Positions 8,173-16,783 of a stretch of 37,849 nucleotides of DNA are shown here, one piece after another. The notes below the pieces were generated by a model. It saw only the letters and a program-made list of their open reading frames with translations, ran no database searches and was not told the DNA's origin. Position 1 is the stretch's first letter, and each line of letters begins with the position of its first letter. The stretch lies in contig CALZIJ010000009.1 of assembly GCA_945787655.1 (NCBI GenBank), positions 67,588-105,436 of the forward strand. The letters are read 5' to 3'. This DNA comes from Nitrospiria bacterium. GTDB lineage: Bacteria > Nitrospirota > Nitrospiria > SBBL01 > JAADHI01. Position numbers and translations under genes: made by a program.

Positions 8173-8486
8173 TTATTCCCTCTCTATAAAATAATATGAA
8201 GACATTGAAACGCGGCTTTGATTGATCAAAAGCACAATTTATGCCCACGCTCTTCTCTATAATAAATAACAACGTAATAAGCCAAAAAAGACAAATATTA
8301 TTAATTTATTACCATACGATGGTTCTGTTACTTGCATTCAAATTCATGCTGACAAGAAACCGATTACATAGAAAATGTGGTGCTGTTTCCCTAAACAATA
8401 AAGATTCCATCCTGCCTTTACGATAGTGGTTCAAGCTCAGCATTCACAGGAACATGACTGCATTTGGCATTGATTTGTGCAAAGCC
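8173..8486. other. 314-base non-coding gap between the MBOAT gene and the secreted lyase gene
   Basis: The only large break in the minus-strand run. It is A+T-rich with no convincing gene; a 61-codon plus-strand frame at 8241-8426 has no ribosome site or recognisable features. On the minus strand a weak sigma70-like pair is present: TTGGCT (8280-8285) and TATTAT (8259-8264) with a short 15-base spacer. A local promoter for the secreted lyase and larEBC is therefore possible but not demonstrated. No strong hairpin followed by a T-run was found, so a terminator for the upstream genes is not supported. Confidence 0.35.
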
Positions 8487-9893
8487 CTAAAATTGGAAAT
8501 AAATAAATGGTTGAAACCCTTTTGGGTAAAATAACACGACAAGCCATATCAAACAAAAAAGAATCGCCGGGGTATACCATGCGTTTACGGGTAACATATG
8601 CAGTTTGGTAATATTTAAATCATGAATAACATGAACCAATACCGTTAAAATTAGAATAAATAGCACAAATGGATGCATCCAGGAAACCCCTTCCCCCAAA
8701 AGAAACATTTTTTGAAGGATCAACATGGCCTGGGAAAAATCCTGCGCCCTGAAAAACACCCATCCTGTCAACACAACCGTCATGGTCAATCCCCAATTGG
8801 CAATGCGGGGAAACTGTATCCCCTGAAACAACACTGCTTTTTCCATTTTTATGTTCTGCCAGTAACGATGTACGATCAATGCAAATCCGTGCCAAATGCC
8901 CCAAAACACAAAAGTCCACGCAGCGCCGTGCCACAAACCGCAAAGCGCCATTGCAACAAAGGTATTGATATAGGTCCGTCTCTGGCCTTTCCGGTTTCCT
9001 CCCATGGGAATATAAAGGTAATCTCGAATCCAGGTTGAAAGGGAAATATGCCATCTCCTCCAAAAATCGCCAATACTTTTTGCAATATAAGGAAAATTAA
9101 AATTGATATTCAGGTCATAACCCATAATCCTTGAGATACCGATGGCCATATCCGAATACCCTGAAAAATCACAATATATTTGTATCGAATACGCAAACAT
9201 CGCAAGCCAAAGGGTGGCTCCGTCAAAAGCCGCCGCATTGGAAATAACCGGATCGATAAACATGGCCAAGCGGTCTGCGACAAAAACTTTCTTAAACATC
9301 CCTATGACAAAAATACGGCTCCCCTCAAGAAAATTGGTTTTTGTCAAAGGCACATATTGTCTAAGCTGCGGCAAAAAATGCGATGCCCGCACAATTGGCC
9401 CGGCCACCAATTGAGGGAAAAAAGCCACAAAAACAGCAAAATCAAGCAGGCTTGTACACGGTTCAATCTTTTTGTTGTAAACATCAATCGTATAACTTAA
9501 GGTCTGGAAGGTATAAAAAGAAATGCCAACGGGGAGAATAATGTTTAATGTTGAAACATTTAAATTCAATGGAGTCAGTATCACCTGAAACGATGAAATA
9601 AAAAAGTTAAAATATTTAAAGAAAAAGAGAATGCCCAAGTTCACGACAAGGCTGCTGATCAAAAAAAACCGACGCCGGGTTAGATTCAAGGTTTTGGTAA
9701 GTTGAAGGCCAATGCTGTAGTCCACTATTGTTGAGACCAGAATCAGACACAGAAAGCGGTAATCCCAATAGGCATAAAAATAATAACTCGCGACAAGGAT
9801 TAATCCCTTTCTGGCGGTGTTGTTCTTCATCCAAAAAAGATACAGCAACACGGTGATAATAAAAAAAGCAAATTCAATTTGTGTGAATAACAT
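8487..9893 (-). CDS. MBOAT family membrane O-acyltransferase, AlgI-like
   Basis: Multi-pass inner-membrane protein expected to pass acyl groups to the periplasm for polysaccharide O-acylation, as AlgI does for alginate. At 468 aa with about 10-12 membrane segments it shows the MBOAT hallmarks PVGISFYTFQTLSYTIDVY, FPQLVAGPI, YCDFSGYSDMAIG, FWRRWHISLSTWIRDYLYIPMGGN and CGLWHGAAW. The His in LWHG is at residue 322, the usual catalytic position. I start it at the ATG at 9893, one base after the preceding stop (TGACATG); an in-frame start at 9941 would overlap the neighbour by 47 bases. It pairs with the SGNH/AlgJ-like gene directly upstream. Acyl donor and polymer unknown. Confidence 0.92.
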   Translation of the reverse strand: MLFTQIEFAFFIITVLLYLFWMKNNTARKGLILVASYYFYAYWDYRFLCLILVSTIVDYSIGLQLTKTLNLTRRRFFLISSLVVNLGILFFFKYFNFFISSFQVILTPLNLNVSTLNIILPVGISFYTFQTLSYTIDVYNKKIEPCTSLLDFAVFVAFFPQLVAGPIVRASHFLPQLRQYVPLTKTNFLEGSRIFVIGMFKKVFVADRLAMFIDPVISNAAAFDGATLWLAMFAYSIQIYCDFSGYSDMAIGISRIMGYDLNINFNFPYIAKSIGDFWRRWHISLSTWIRDYLYIPMGGNRKGQRRTYINTFVAMALCGLWHGAAWTFVFWGIWHGFALIVHRYWQNIKMEKAVLFQGIQFPRIANWGLTMTVVLTGWVFFRAQDFSQAMLILQKMFLLGEGVSWMHPFVLFILILTVLVHVIHDLNITKLHMLPVNAWYTPAILFCLIWLVVLFYPKGFQPFIYFQF

Positions 9894-9894
9894 G

Positions 9895-10932
9895 TCAGTG
9901 TAAATTTTCTTCGCTGATGTAATTAAAAATGGCTTCCGCAACCAGACGATTTCCGTCCTCGTTCAAATGACCTTCTCCAGGCTTTGAATTGATGAAACCG
10001 CTGTGAAATCGACCCGTGCGCTGGTGAAACCCGATAAACCATTGTTCAAGGCTGATAAAACCCATCCCGTGCGTTTTGGCCATTTTAGAAAAATCTTTCA
10101 TAAAAGGCGCGAGGGGATCTGTAAAATCAAACCGCCCATCCCTTAATTCGGGAACCCTGGGGACATACACAAAAACAATGGGAAGCGATGTTTGCGCTGC
10201 AAGCTTTTCAAATAAAAACCGGAGAGCGGCTTTCTCATCATATGCCTTTTGAGAATGACCTTGTGCTTTTATTCTTTGCGGGACGGGTCCGATTGCAAAA
10301 CGAAAATCCTTCAAATCCGGCATGGACTTTGCGAGCGCGAAGAGAAAATTCAGATCCAGATCATAAATAAGCTTCCTTAAAAAAAGGGGGCCCTGCGGCT
10401 CTCTCTGTTTTAATATAAACTTGAATTCCGGGTCGGCCACAAAAAGTGACCCCCTTCTTTTTTTTCCTGGGAGCACATCCCGTCTATGATTTATCAGAAT
10501 AAAATGAGCCGCAATCGTTGGATTCAGCCGCTCATATTTCGGGAGATCAAAATAATAATCCACAACTGCGCCGCCTAAGGCCCCCACCCCGAAAGCAACC
10601 AGATCCAAACCATTTTCAGCACTTATTTTTGTAAACACCTGAGCAATTTTTTTATCATCGTCCACCTGGATGGCTTCAACAAAGGAATCCCCCCAAATGG
10701 CAATTTTACGGGATTGAATCTTTGTAATATCCGGAATACCATGGATCCCCAAGGCGCCAGAGACACTGGACCCCCAGCCTTCATTTCTTTCCCGGTTAAC
10801 GGTACCCGCGACCCGGACATACTTCTTTAAACCGGGATGCCACTCATAGGGCTCAATCGTGTCAATAAAAATGGCTGAGACCAGCCAGGTAAACCCGATT
10901 GAAAAAAGAAAGCTGCAGGCTATTTTTTTCAT
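9895..10932 (-). CDS. SGNH-hydrolase-like protein, AlgJ/AlgX-type partner of the MBOAT
   Basis: A 345-residue protein with an N-terminal signal anchor (residues 1-23) and an SGNH/GDSL fold. The nucleophile motif IWGDSFVEA places Ser at residue 83, and the C-terminal block is GEGHLNEDGNRLVAEAIF. The His is present, but the acidic residue before it is Glu rather than the usual Asp. Such proteins sit beside MBOAT acyltransferases and finish acyl transfer onto polysaccharide in the periplasm; that role is inferred from context. It overlaps the upstream glycosyltransferase by four bases (ATGA) and is one base from the MBOAT gene. Confidence 0.8.
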   Translation of the reverse strand: MKKIACSFLFSIGFTWLVSAIFIDTIEPYEWHPGLKKYVRVAGTVNRERNEGWGSSVSGALGIHGIPDITKIQSRKIAIWGDSFVEAIQVDDDKKIAQVFTKISAENGLDLVAFGVGALGGAVVDYYFDLPKYERLNPTIAAHFILINHRRDVLPGKKRRGSLFVADPEFKFILKQREPQGPLFLRKLIYDLDLNFLFALAKSMPDLKDFRFAIGPVPQRIKAQGHSQKAYDEKAALRFLFEKLAAQTSLPIVFVYVPRVPELRDGRFDFTDPLAPFMKDFSKMAKTHGMGFISLEQWFIGFHQRTGRFHSGFINSKPGEGHLNEDGNRLVAEAIFNYISEENLH

Positions 10933-11921
10933 TCGTTACACCCTTGCCGCGAATGGGTTAAAACCTTCAGAAGCTGGGCTTTGTTTTCTTCGAAAAAGGC
11001 CAGTTTCGTTTTTCTTAAAGCAGCGGCCTCTCTGTGCAGATCTTCCAGCCTGGATAAGCCCCTTTTAATTCCCGCAGCAATCCCGCTTGGTGAATTATCG
11101 ACAAACTCCGCTCCCCGGTCGAAACTCTTTCTTAATATGGCCCAATCTGAAGTCACCACAGGCTTTCCGAAATAGATGGCCTCATAAGCCCCGCGCTGCA
11201 TTGTGTGATCCCTTGTGGTTAACACCGCAATTAAATCCGAGGCCTGCATCAAGCCGTAATAATCTCTCTCATCCAGAAAATCGGTAAATCGGACATTTTC
11301 AGGTTTTTGTTTTGTATACACCTGATTTTTTTTCCCGATTTTCCCCGTCACATGGAAACGGACTTCCGGGAGCTGCCCGGCCGCTTCCAAAAAATTTGAG
11401 ATCGGTTCATCATGTGCAAAGGTATTCACCAACATGACATTGAATTTCCCCTTTAATTCCGGGGCGCTTGCTTCACTACATTGAATAGGAATATCCGGAA
11501 TAATCAGATATTTTGCCCCCCACCCGTCCAGAATTTTTCCAATACCCGAATTCGTTACAATTGTGCAGACCGCTTTTCTACAAAAAAATTTTTGCAGAAA
11601 CATCACTTTCTGCCACATCGGATGATCAAAGGCCCCGGTGTGTGCATCAATCACATACGACGCATCAAATATTTTACAATGGATAAAAATCGGAAAACAC
11701 GCAAACACTGGCGGCGACATGACAAAAACCACATCCGGTCTGTCCCTGAATAATATGCTCAGGGTTTTGATCGCTTGAAAAAAATATTTCAGGACAATCG
11801 TGAAATAATGACTCCCAAAAAAATCAAAATAGACCATGTAGGATTTACCGCCCAGCTCACGAGCGGTGTTATCACTCCGACTACAATAAGGCTGCCATGA
11901 AATATAAACAATTTTCGGCAT
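10929..11921 (-). CDS. Glycosyltransferase, GT4-like (GT-B fold)
   Basis: A 330-residue cytoplasmic sugar transferase. The C-terminal half has the GT-B donor-binding pattern: NVMLVNTFAHDEP, VRFHVTGKIGKK, VRFTDFLDERDYYGLMQASDLIAVLTTRD, and the E-x7-E-like MQRGAYEAIYFGKPVVTSDW. The N-terminal half includes RPDVVFVMSPPVFACFP, as in other polysaccharide GT4-type enzymes. The donor sugar cannot be read. It follows the broken glycosyltransferase by 15 bases and overlaps the SGNH-like gene by four. Confidence 0.85.
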   Translation of the reverse strand: MPKIVYISWQPYCSRSDNTARELGGKSYMVYFDFFGSHYFTIVLKYFFQAIKTLSILFRDRPDVVFVMSPPVFACFPIFIHCKIFDASYVIDAHTGAFDHPMWQKVMFLQKFFCRKAVCTIVTNSGIGKILDGWGAKYLIIPDIPIQCSEASAPELKGKFNVMLVNTFAHDEPISNFLEAAGQLPEVRFHVTGKIGKKNQVYTKQKPENVRFTDFLDERDYYGLMQASDLIAVLTTRDHTMQRGAYEAIYFGKPVVTSDWAILRKSFDRGAEFVDNSPSGIAAGIKRGLSRLEDLHREAAALRKTKLAFFEENKAQLLKVLTHSRQGCNE

Positions 11922-11936
11922 AAGGGCCTCTATTTA

Positions 11937-13005
11937 TCAGGATAAAACCGTTTTAAGGCAGGATATCTCGGTTTCCACGGTATCGTCCACCTCCGGCGGG
12001 TTTTGCGGGTTTTGCTTCAACGTTCCTGCCTCAATATTTCTGAGCACCTCATTGACCTTTTCCCGCATGTCCCTGGCCTCTTTTGCCGCATAGCGTACAA
12101 CACCTGGGGGACGGCGGCCGTTTTCACTCGCCACCACCTGCGCACCCAGACGAGGCCACCCCATCCGAAGTCGGCGTTCTCAAATAAATATCCGCTTTGG
12201 ACAATAAGGTCATAAACGCATTATGGTCCAATGATTGGGCCAGTAAAATTAAACCCCGTGCTTCAAAGTCACGCAACTTTTGGTAATATTCTGAAATCTC
12301 GCTGTCTTCAATCACGCCAATTCCGGTTACAATAACACCGATTTCCGGATCCAGGGTTTACAGAAACGCCAGCAGCGTTTCAATGTAAAACCCGTTTCGA
12401 AGTACGATGTATGACACAATGAGCGATTTTTTCTGCTGTGCAAAAGATTCAATTTCATCGGGCAGCTTGACGGGTTCATAGGCCAGGTACTGCCGGCTGA
12501 ATGCGGGGATCGGATGAATTTTTCGGGCATCAATCAAAGGCCCGTAACGCGCAATTTCAGCTTTAATCGACGCATCGTTACAGACAATCAGGTTTGAGAG
12601 CACAAAGTTCATCCAAATCACCGGAAACATTTTTCCGCCGTTTTGCTTCGGGAAATAAAGTTGCTTCAGCCCCCCGTGAAAGGTCAGGGCGGCTCTTCGA
12701 AACGTCAGCAAAGAAACGACATGGGCAAGCAGTCCAAGAATCGGGCCTTTGACGGCCTGGGCATTGACATGAATATGAAAACAATATCCTTTCAAGCGCA
12801 TCCGGAACAGACTCACCACATAGTGGAAACCATTTTGTACATCCATATATTCCGGGCTTTTTACCCGCCGGTTTTTTCCCAGATTCAGGACTTCACAAAC
12901 ATCTCCTCTTTCACGAAACCCGTCCCGCAGATATTTAATGCGGACACTCCATCCGGAAAAAGGGGGAGGATAGGATCCGATTTGCAAGATTTTAAAAGCG
13001 CTCAA
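11937..13005 (-). pseudogene. Broken glycosyltransferase (in-frame stop plus frameshifting deletion)
   Basis: Reading from a TTG at 13005, which has a GAGGAG ribosome site about 10 bases upstream and lies 4 bases after the lyase stop, the N-terminal GT-B half is normal (KILQIGSYPPPFSGWSVRIK, LTFHGG). A TAA at 12358-12360 interrupts LLAFL*TLDPEIGVIVTGIG, with clear similarity continuing in the same frame through ADIYLRTPTSDG. Near 12140-12165 the frame then shifts: the donor-binding stretch that should read roughly DGVASSVREAxxLGAQVVAS lacks about 7 codons, and LGAQVVASENGRRPPGVV continues in another frame to the stop at 11937. Two independent lesions make a non-functional gene likely; sequencing or assembly error is the alternative. 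Confidence 0.85.
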
Positions 13006-13009
13006 CCGT

Positions 13010-15223
13010 TCACTGCTCCTCGTTCTTAAAATGCACATCGAGATCCGAACCCGCCTGACATGTAGCGACATAATCTTTCATATTATAAGAAAAATCGATC
13101 TCCAAAACCTCATCTGCAAGCAGATCCAAATCATAGGATTTAAGGTGAAAGGCCGTCTCCCCTGCTTTCCAGGGTAATAATAACATTGGGAAAAGGACGG
13201 GGTTTCGATTCAGTGGAAGCTCAAACGAAAGCACCCAGACCGGGGTTTTATCACCGTAGCCGGAAGCCTGCCACCCCCCTTCCGGTCCAGGTTTTCCTTT
13301 TTGGGCATCGACATTGTAATCGCCAAAATATTGCATTAACAAACCGGAATCCCCATTTGTTGCCTTAATCTGTTGTCGATCCCGATCAATCTCCAGAGAA
13401 ACATTGGCATCAAAATGAAAATACGCCGTCGCGCTTTCCCCTCTCCCATCAGAGGTTATTTGGTCCAAAAGCACCCAAAAGCGGGATGCCATAAAAACAA
13501 TATCACGCCGATGCATCACATTTTTGGCGTAGAATACGGAACCGGACACCGATTGCGTTTCTTTGATACACCGCCAAAAATTCAGTTGAGGATTTCGAAC
13601 GGATTTCCAGGTCAGTCGCCCGCAGTATTCCGCTTGCCGGTGAGCCCCGATTTGCACGGTATTGTGCGCGGCTTCTTCCCTAAAATAACGGTGCCACGCC
13701 AGTTCACCAAAATAGGTGTAAAATCCACCCTCGGCCAAAATATTTTTCCCATACGCGGACAACTCAAAGGATAAGGCATCCGCATGGCCATGCGCCGCAG
13801 AAGGCACCCCGCCTTCATGTAAGCCCGCGGCAATCTCCCCACAATCAAAACACAGATAATGGCCATTTTTTTCCCAGTGATTCCGCATCACATAATAACC
13901 ACTGTCCTGAAATTCCCTGGCCTGCCCCTTTGGAGCGGCGGCTTCGATTTTTTTAAATCCCGCCAGCATGGCATCATCCGAAAGCCATAAGAGCTCTTCC
14001 GAAACCCCGCTGCTTTGCCTTTTAAAATCCGGACGCTGAAACAAGGCCGCCCCCAAGCTTAACATGCCGCGAAAATCCCAGGAATGCTTTGGGCTGAAAT
14101 ACAGGGAACGGGCATTATCAATGTCTCCGATTGCGGGCAAGGCGCCGTCGGGCCGGGTCATGCCCATCGACACTTCAAACGCTTTTTCCACGGCTGACAG
14201 AACATCCGCTGACACCGCCTTGTTGTTAACGCGGCGAAGCAGGGCTGACTGCACATAAAAGCCCAGTGTGAAGTGGTGATAAAAAGTGGCCTGCTCAACA
14301 CAGAGACCGTCCTCAAAAAACTGCTTATGGACCTGGTTCTCCAGAATAGACCAGCCCAGGCTTTCCCATTTCTGTCCGTCTTTTAATGGTGAAAAAAGGC
14401 TCCCGATCACGTGCAAGCCCGCTGCTTCTCCAATCAGATGATTATAAGGGCTGGAGTAATACGATAAATGTTGAGACATGTGAAGCCCGTGCTCATAAAT
14501 TGACTTTAATAATCTGAAATGAAATTCAGGCGTTAAACATGCGGCATCCCGGCATAAAAAATAGGTCCAGATCCATGACAAACTGCGAACCGCAAGTTCC
14601 AGACTACTTGTCCAGTTCACACCGGAATGATACGGGTTGTCCTCAATCCAGGATGTAATAATCGAAAATGCCTTTTCCGCGTATTTTTCGTCTCCTGTGA
14701 ACCAATAGGCCTTGCCTAGCACAATCAAATACTGATGCCGATTCATTTCCCAAACATATTTAATATCCACCGTTGGGCTGGGTTTCGACTTTGTCACGTC
14801 CTTGTAAAACACCCGGGGCCACTCACAACCTTCCAAGGGATCTTGATGCCACCCCTTGTTTTCCGCCAAGCGTGTTTCACAGCCAAGCAAGGTCAGTTTC
14901 CCATTGCAGATACGATCCGCCTCATCCAGCCACAGCGGGGGATTCAAATGTGTTTTAATATCGTTTATGCGGTTTTCTTTTTGAAAACACTCTGTAAAAA
15001 ACCGATCCCTTTCTTTTGACCAAAACTGCTCAAATAATACTTGATTAGTATTTTCACCCGAAGAAAGGCCGCAGCATGTCCGGAGAAAATCGGCGTCACT
15101 CAATTGATCGCTTCCGGATTGATGGTGCCTTTGTTCTTTTTTTTCAAGCTGACGCTCACGGATACGAAACAGAATTTCTTCCCGCGGCATCACCCATAAT
15201 TTTTTGATTTTATGGAATAACAT
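13010..15223 (-). CDS. Heparinase II/III family protein (alginate-lyase-like)
   Basis: A 737-residue protein of the type found in many capsule and exopolysaccharide loci. The N-terminus reads KLWVMPREEILFRIRER, followed by an alpha/alpha-toroid domain (NRHQYLIVLGKAYWFTGDE, SSPYNHLIGEAAGLHVIG). The C-terminal heparinase domain has GHADALSFELSAYGKNILAE and REEAAHNTVQIGAHRQAEY. No signal peptide is obvious, so it may be cytoplasmic or use an unrecognised route. Likely an eliminase acting on uronate-containing polymer, for trimming or turnover. The upstream sulfotransferase stop is 6 bases before its ATG. Confidence 0.9.
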   Translation of the reverse strand: MLFHKIKKLWVMPREEILFRIRERQLEKKEQRHHQSGSDQLSDADFLRTCCGLSSGENTNQVLFEQFWSKERDRFFTECFQKENRINDIKTHLNPPLWLDEADRICNGKLTLLGCETRLAENKGWHQDPLEGCEWPRVFYKDVTKSKPSPTVDIKYVWEMNRHQYLIVLGKAYWFTGDEKYAEKAFSIITSWIEDNPYHSGVNWTSSLELAVRSLSWIWTYFLCRDAACLTPEFHFRLLKSIYEHGLHMSQHLSYYSSPYNHLIGEAAGLHVIGSLFSPLKDGQKWESLGWSILENQVHKQFFEDGLCVEQATFYHHFTLGFYVQSALLRRVNNKAVSADVLSAVEKAFEVSMGMTRPDGALPAIGDIDNARSLYFSPKHSWDFRGMLSLGAALFQRPDFKRQSSGVSEELLWLSDDAMLAGFKKIEAAAPKGQAREFQDSGYYVMRNHWEKNGHYLCFDCGEIAAGLHEGGVPSAAHGHADALSFELSAYGKNILAEGGFYTYFGELAWHRYFREEAAHNTVQIGAHRQAEYCGRLTWKSVRNPQLNFWRCIKETQSVSGSVFYAKNVMHRRDIVFMASRFWVLLDQITSDGRGESATAYFHFDANVSLEIDRDRQQIKATNGDSGLLMQYFGDYNVDAQKGKPGPEGGWQASGYGDKTPVWVLSFELPLNRNPVLFPMLLLPWKAGETAFHLKSYDLDLLADEVLEIDFSYNMKDYVATCQAGSDLDVHFKNEEQ

Positions 15224-15229
15224 TTACTT

Positions 15230-15961
15230 CTACTTTTTAAAAAACCGTTGTATTTTGAGTAAACTCACACCAATACCATAGCGAATCCAGAATTTGATTT
15301 CAGATTCTTTTTTCGTAATTTTCGTTCGGCGGACCGCATCATAATCACTCAGCTGAATATCCGTACCCAGGTAGGCATTCAGCTTTTGAATCAAGGCTTT
15401 TTTGTCTTTCAGTTCGTTATAATGAATCCTCAAAACCTCAAGGTTCTCTTCCTCGATTAAGCGCTCAACCGCAGCCACTTGCTCGTCATATTTTCGATAG
15501 ATATCCTGTTTGGTAAAAAAGACCTTGTACTTGGTATAACTTCTGAAAATCTGTTCGTGATCCCGCGTGATGAAAATAAGTTTCACTTTTTTAAGATCAA
15601 CAAATGATTTCCAGAAATAAATCGTGTAACAAAGTCGCGGATCTTTCCATAACCAGGGCCGGTTGGCTTCACATTTCGCAATAAACTGCTTGTATTGATC
15701 AGCATCACACTGATCCGCCCAAGCCGCCATCGCCTGAATATCCACCGGCCGGTCATAACGAATTTTATGATGACCGTATCCGGATTCAAAAAAAATTGAT
15801 TTGTTCAAGGCCACAAGATCGGGGTTCTCATAGTCCCCGTCGGGATAGCCATCCCGGCTTTCAATGGCTTCACGATTAATATAAAAACGGTCTTTTGAAA
15901 TCAAACCGGACAGGAGGGAAGATCCCGTGCGGCCCGGCCCTAAAATAACAACATTATTCAT
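15230..15961 (-). CDS. Sulfotransferase family protein
   Basis: A 243-residue PAPS-dependent-type sulfotransferase. The 5'-phosphosulfate loop GPGRTGSSLLSGL is near the N-terminus, and the 3'-phosphate segment is FITRDHEQIFRSYTKY; WLWKDPRLCYTIYFW lies between them as in bacterial polysaccharide sulfotransferases. It would transfer sulfate to a sugar hydroxyl. The APS-kinase fusion at 34041-35753 could supply PAPS, so sulfation of the polymer is plausible. It overlaps the kinase gene by four bases (ATGA). Confidence 0.85.
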   Translation of the reverse strand: MNNVVILGPGRTGSSLLSGLISKDRFYINREAIESRDGYPDGDYENPDLVALNKSIFFESGYGHHKIRYDRPVDIQAMAAWADQCDADQYKQFIAKCEANRPWLWKDPRLCYTIYFWKSFVDLKKVKLIFITRDHEQIFRSYTKYKVFFTKQDIYRKYDEQVAAVERLIEEENLEVLRIHYNELKDKKALIQKLNAYLGTDIQLSDYDAVRRTKITKKESEIKFWIRYGIGVSLLKIQRFFKK

Positions 15962-16770
15962 CTCTCACTTGCTCCGTATTGATAGCCTTCCAAAAAAGCG
16001 TCGATGAGTGTTTCCTTAACCCCGGCTGAGTACATTAAATTAAACTTTGCTTTTCGGATGTACTCAACAAAAAAATGAATGTCTTCCGCCGGCAATCCCT
16101 TTTCCACACCCACAAAATCAATAACTTCGACTGCATTTGGACCGACAAAGATATTCCTGGGGCTGTAATCCCGATGACAATTTGAGAGAAAATCCAGTCC
16201 AAATGAAAACGACGCCTGTGAATGATTTTTGAAGGATTCGATACGATCACTCAGTTCATTGCTGCTGGCCTTTTCTTTAAAACAGTCATGGAATAAGGCC
16301 AGCCAGTAGCCGACACGGTAAAAATGTTCGGCGATTTCCACCTTTGCAAGCCATGGAATCTTTTTAAGCAACAATGCATTCATGAGTGTTCCCGCACATT
16401 CTTTGGTAATCAGTACATGCCATTCTTTTAGCAACGCCATTGGCTTCGAACATGAAAAATGGATCGCTGAAGTCTTCCTTGTATTAAAATAGTCCAGTAA
16501 CTTACACATGATCGTATACTGCTTTTCCAATGCGATAAAAATCTCTTTCTCCGGTTTGTTTTTCAGATATCGCACCCAAAAAAACTGGGGCGGTATTCCT
16601 TTGCTGTCTACTCGAATCCGGTGAAATTCCGTAAATCTTTTGCGAACATCCGACTTTTCCAGTGCGATATTCACGAAGGGTTTATTGAGACCAAGCGTTT
16701 CAGGATGGGCTTTCAAATAAACCAGCAGTCCCTCAATAGAAAACATAGGTCTCTCAAGTTTTTTTTCCAT
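15958..16770 (-). CDS. Phosphotransferase-fold kinase (APH / lipopolysaccharide-kinase-like)
   Basis: A 270-residue protein with the catalytic signature of the aminoglycoside-phosphotransferase/choline-kinase fold: CHRDYSPRNIFV (HxDxxxxN), followed by VEVIDFVG supplying the metal-binding Asp. The N-terminal lobe is weakly conserved, and I could not find a clear nucleotide-binding Gly loop. The ATG at 16770 was chosen because it lies 13 bases after the preceding stop; an earlier in-frame ATG at 16845 would overlap that gene by 62 bases. Likely substrate is a sugar or glycolipid of the locus (inference). It overlaps the sulfotransferase by four bases. Confidence 0.72.
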   Translation of the reverse strand: MEKKLERPMFSIEGLLVYLKAHPETLGLNKPFVNIALEKSDVRKRFTEFHRIRVDSKGIPPQFFWVRYLKNKPEKEIFIALEKQYTIMCKLLDYFNTRKTSAIHFSCSKPMALLKEWHVLITKECAGTLMNALLLKKIPWLAKVEIAEHFYRVGYWLALFHDCFKEKASSNELSDRIESFKNHSQASFSFGLDFLSNCHRDYSPRNIFVGPNAVEVIDFVGVEKGLPAEDIHFFVEYIRKAKFNLMYSAGVKETLIDAFLEGYQYGASER

Positions 16771-16783
16771 ACAAAATTTCTTA

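Noticed and set aside
8241-8426. Small plus-strand open frame in the intergenic gap
   Set aside because: No ribosome site, no recognisable features, and opposite strand to all neighbours.
8462-8480. Sigma54-like TGGC...TGC on the plus strand
   Set aside because: The GG-to-GC distance is 11 rather than 10 bases, and no plus-strand gene follows.
12358-12360. Programmed stop readthrough in the glycosyltransferase
   Set aside because: A second, frameshifting deletion lies downstream in a conserved motif, so simple decay (or sequence error) explains both better.
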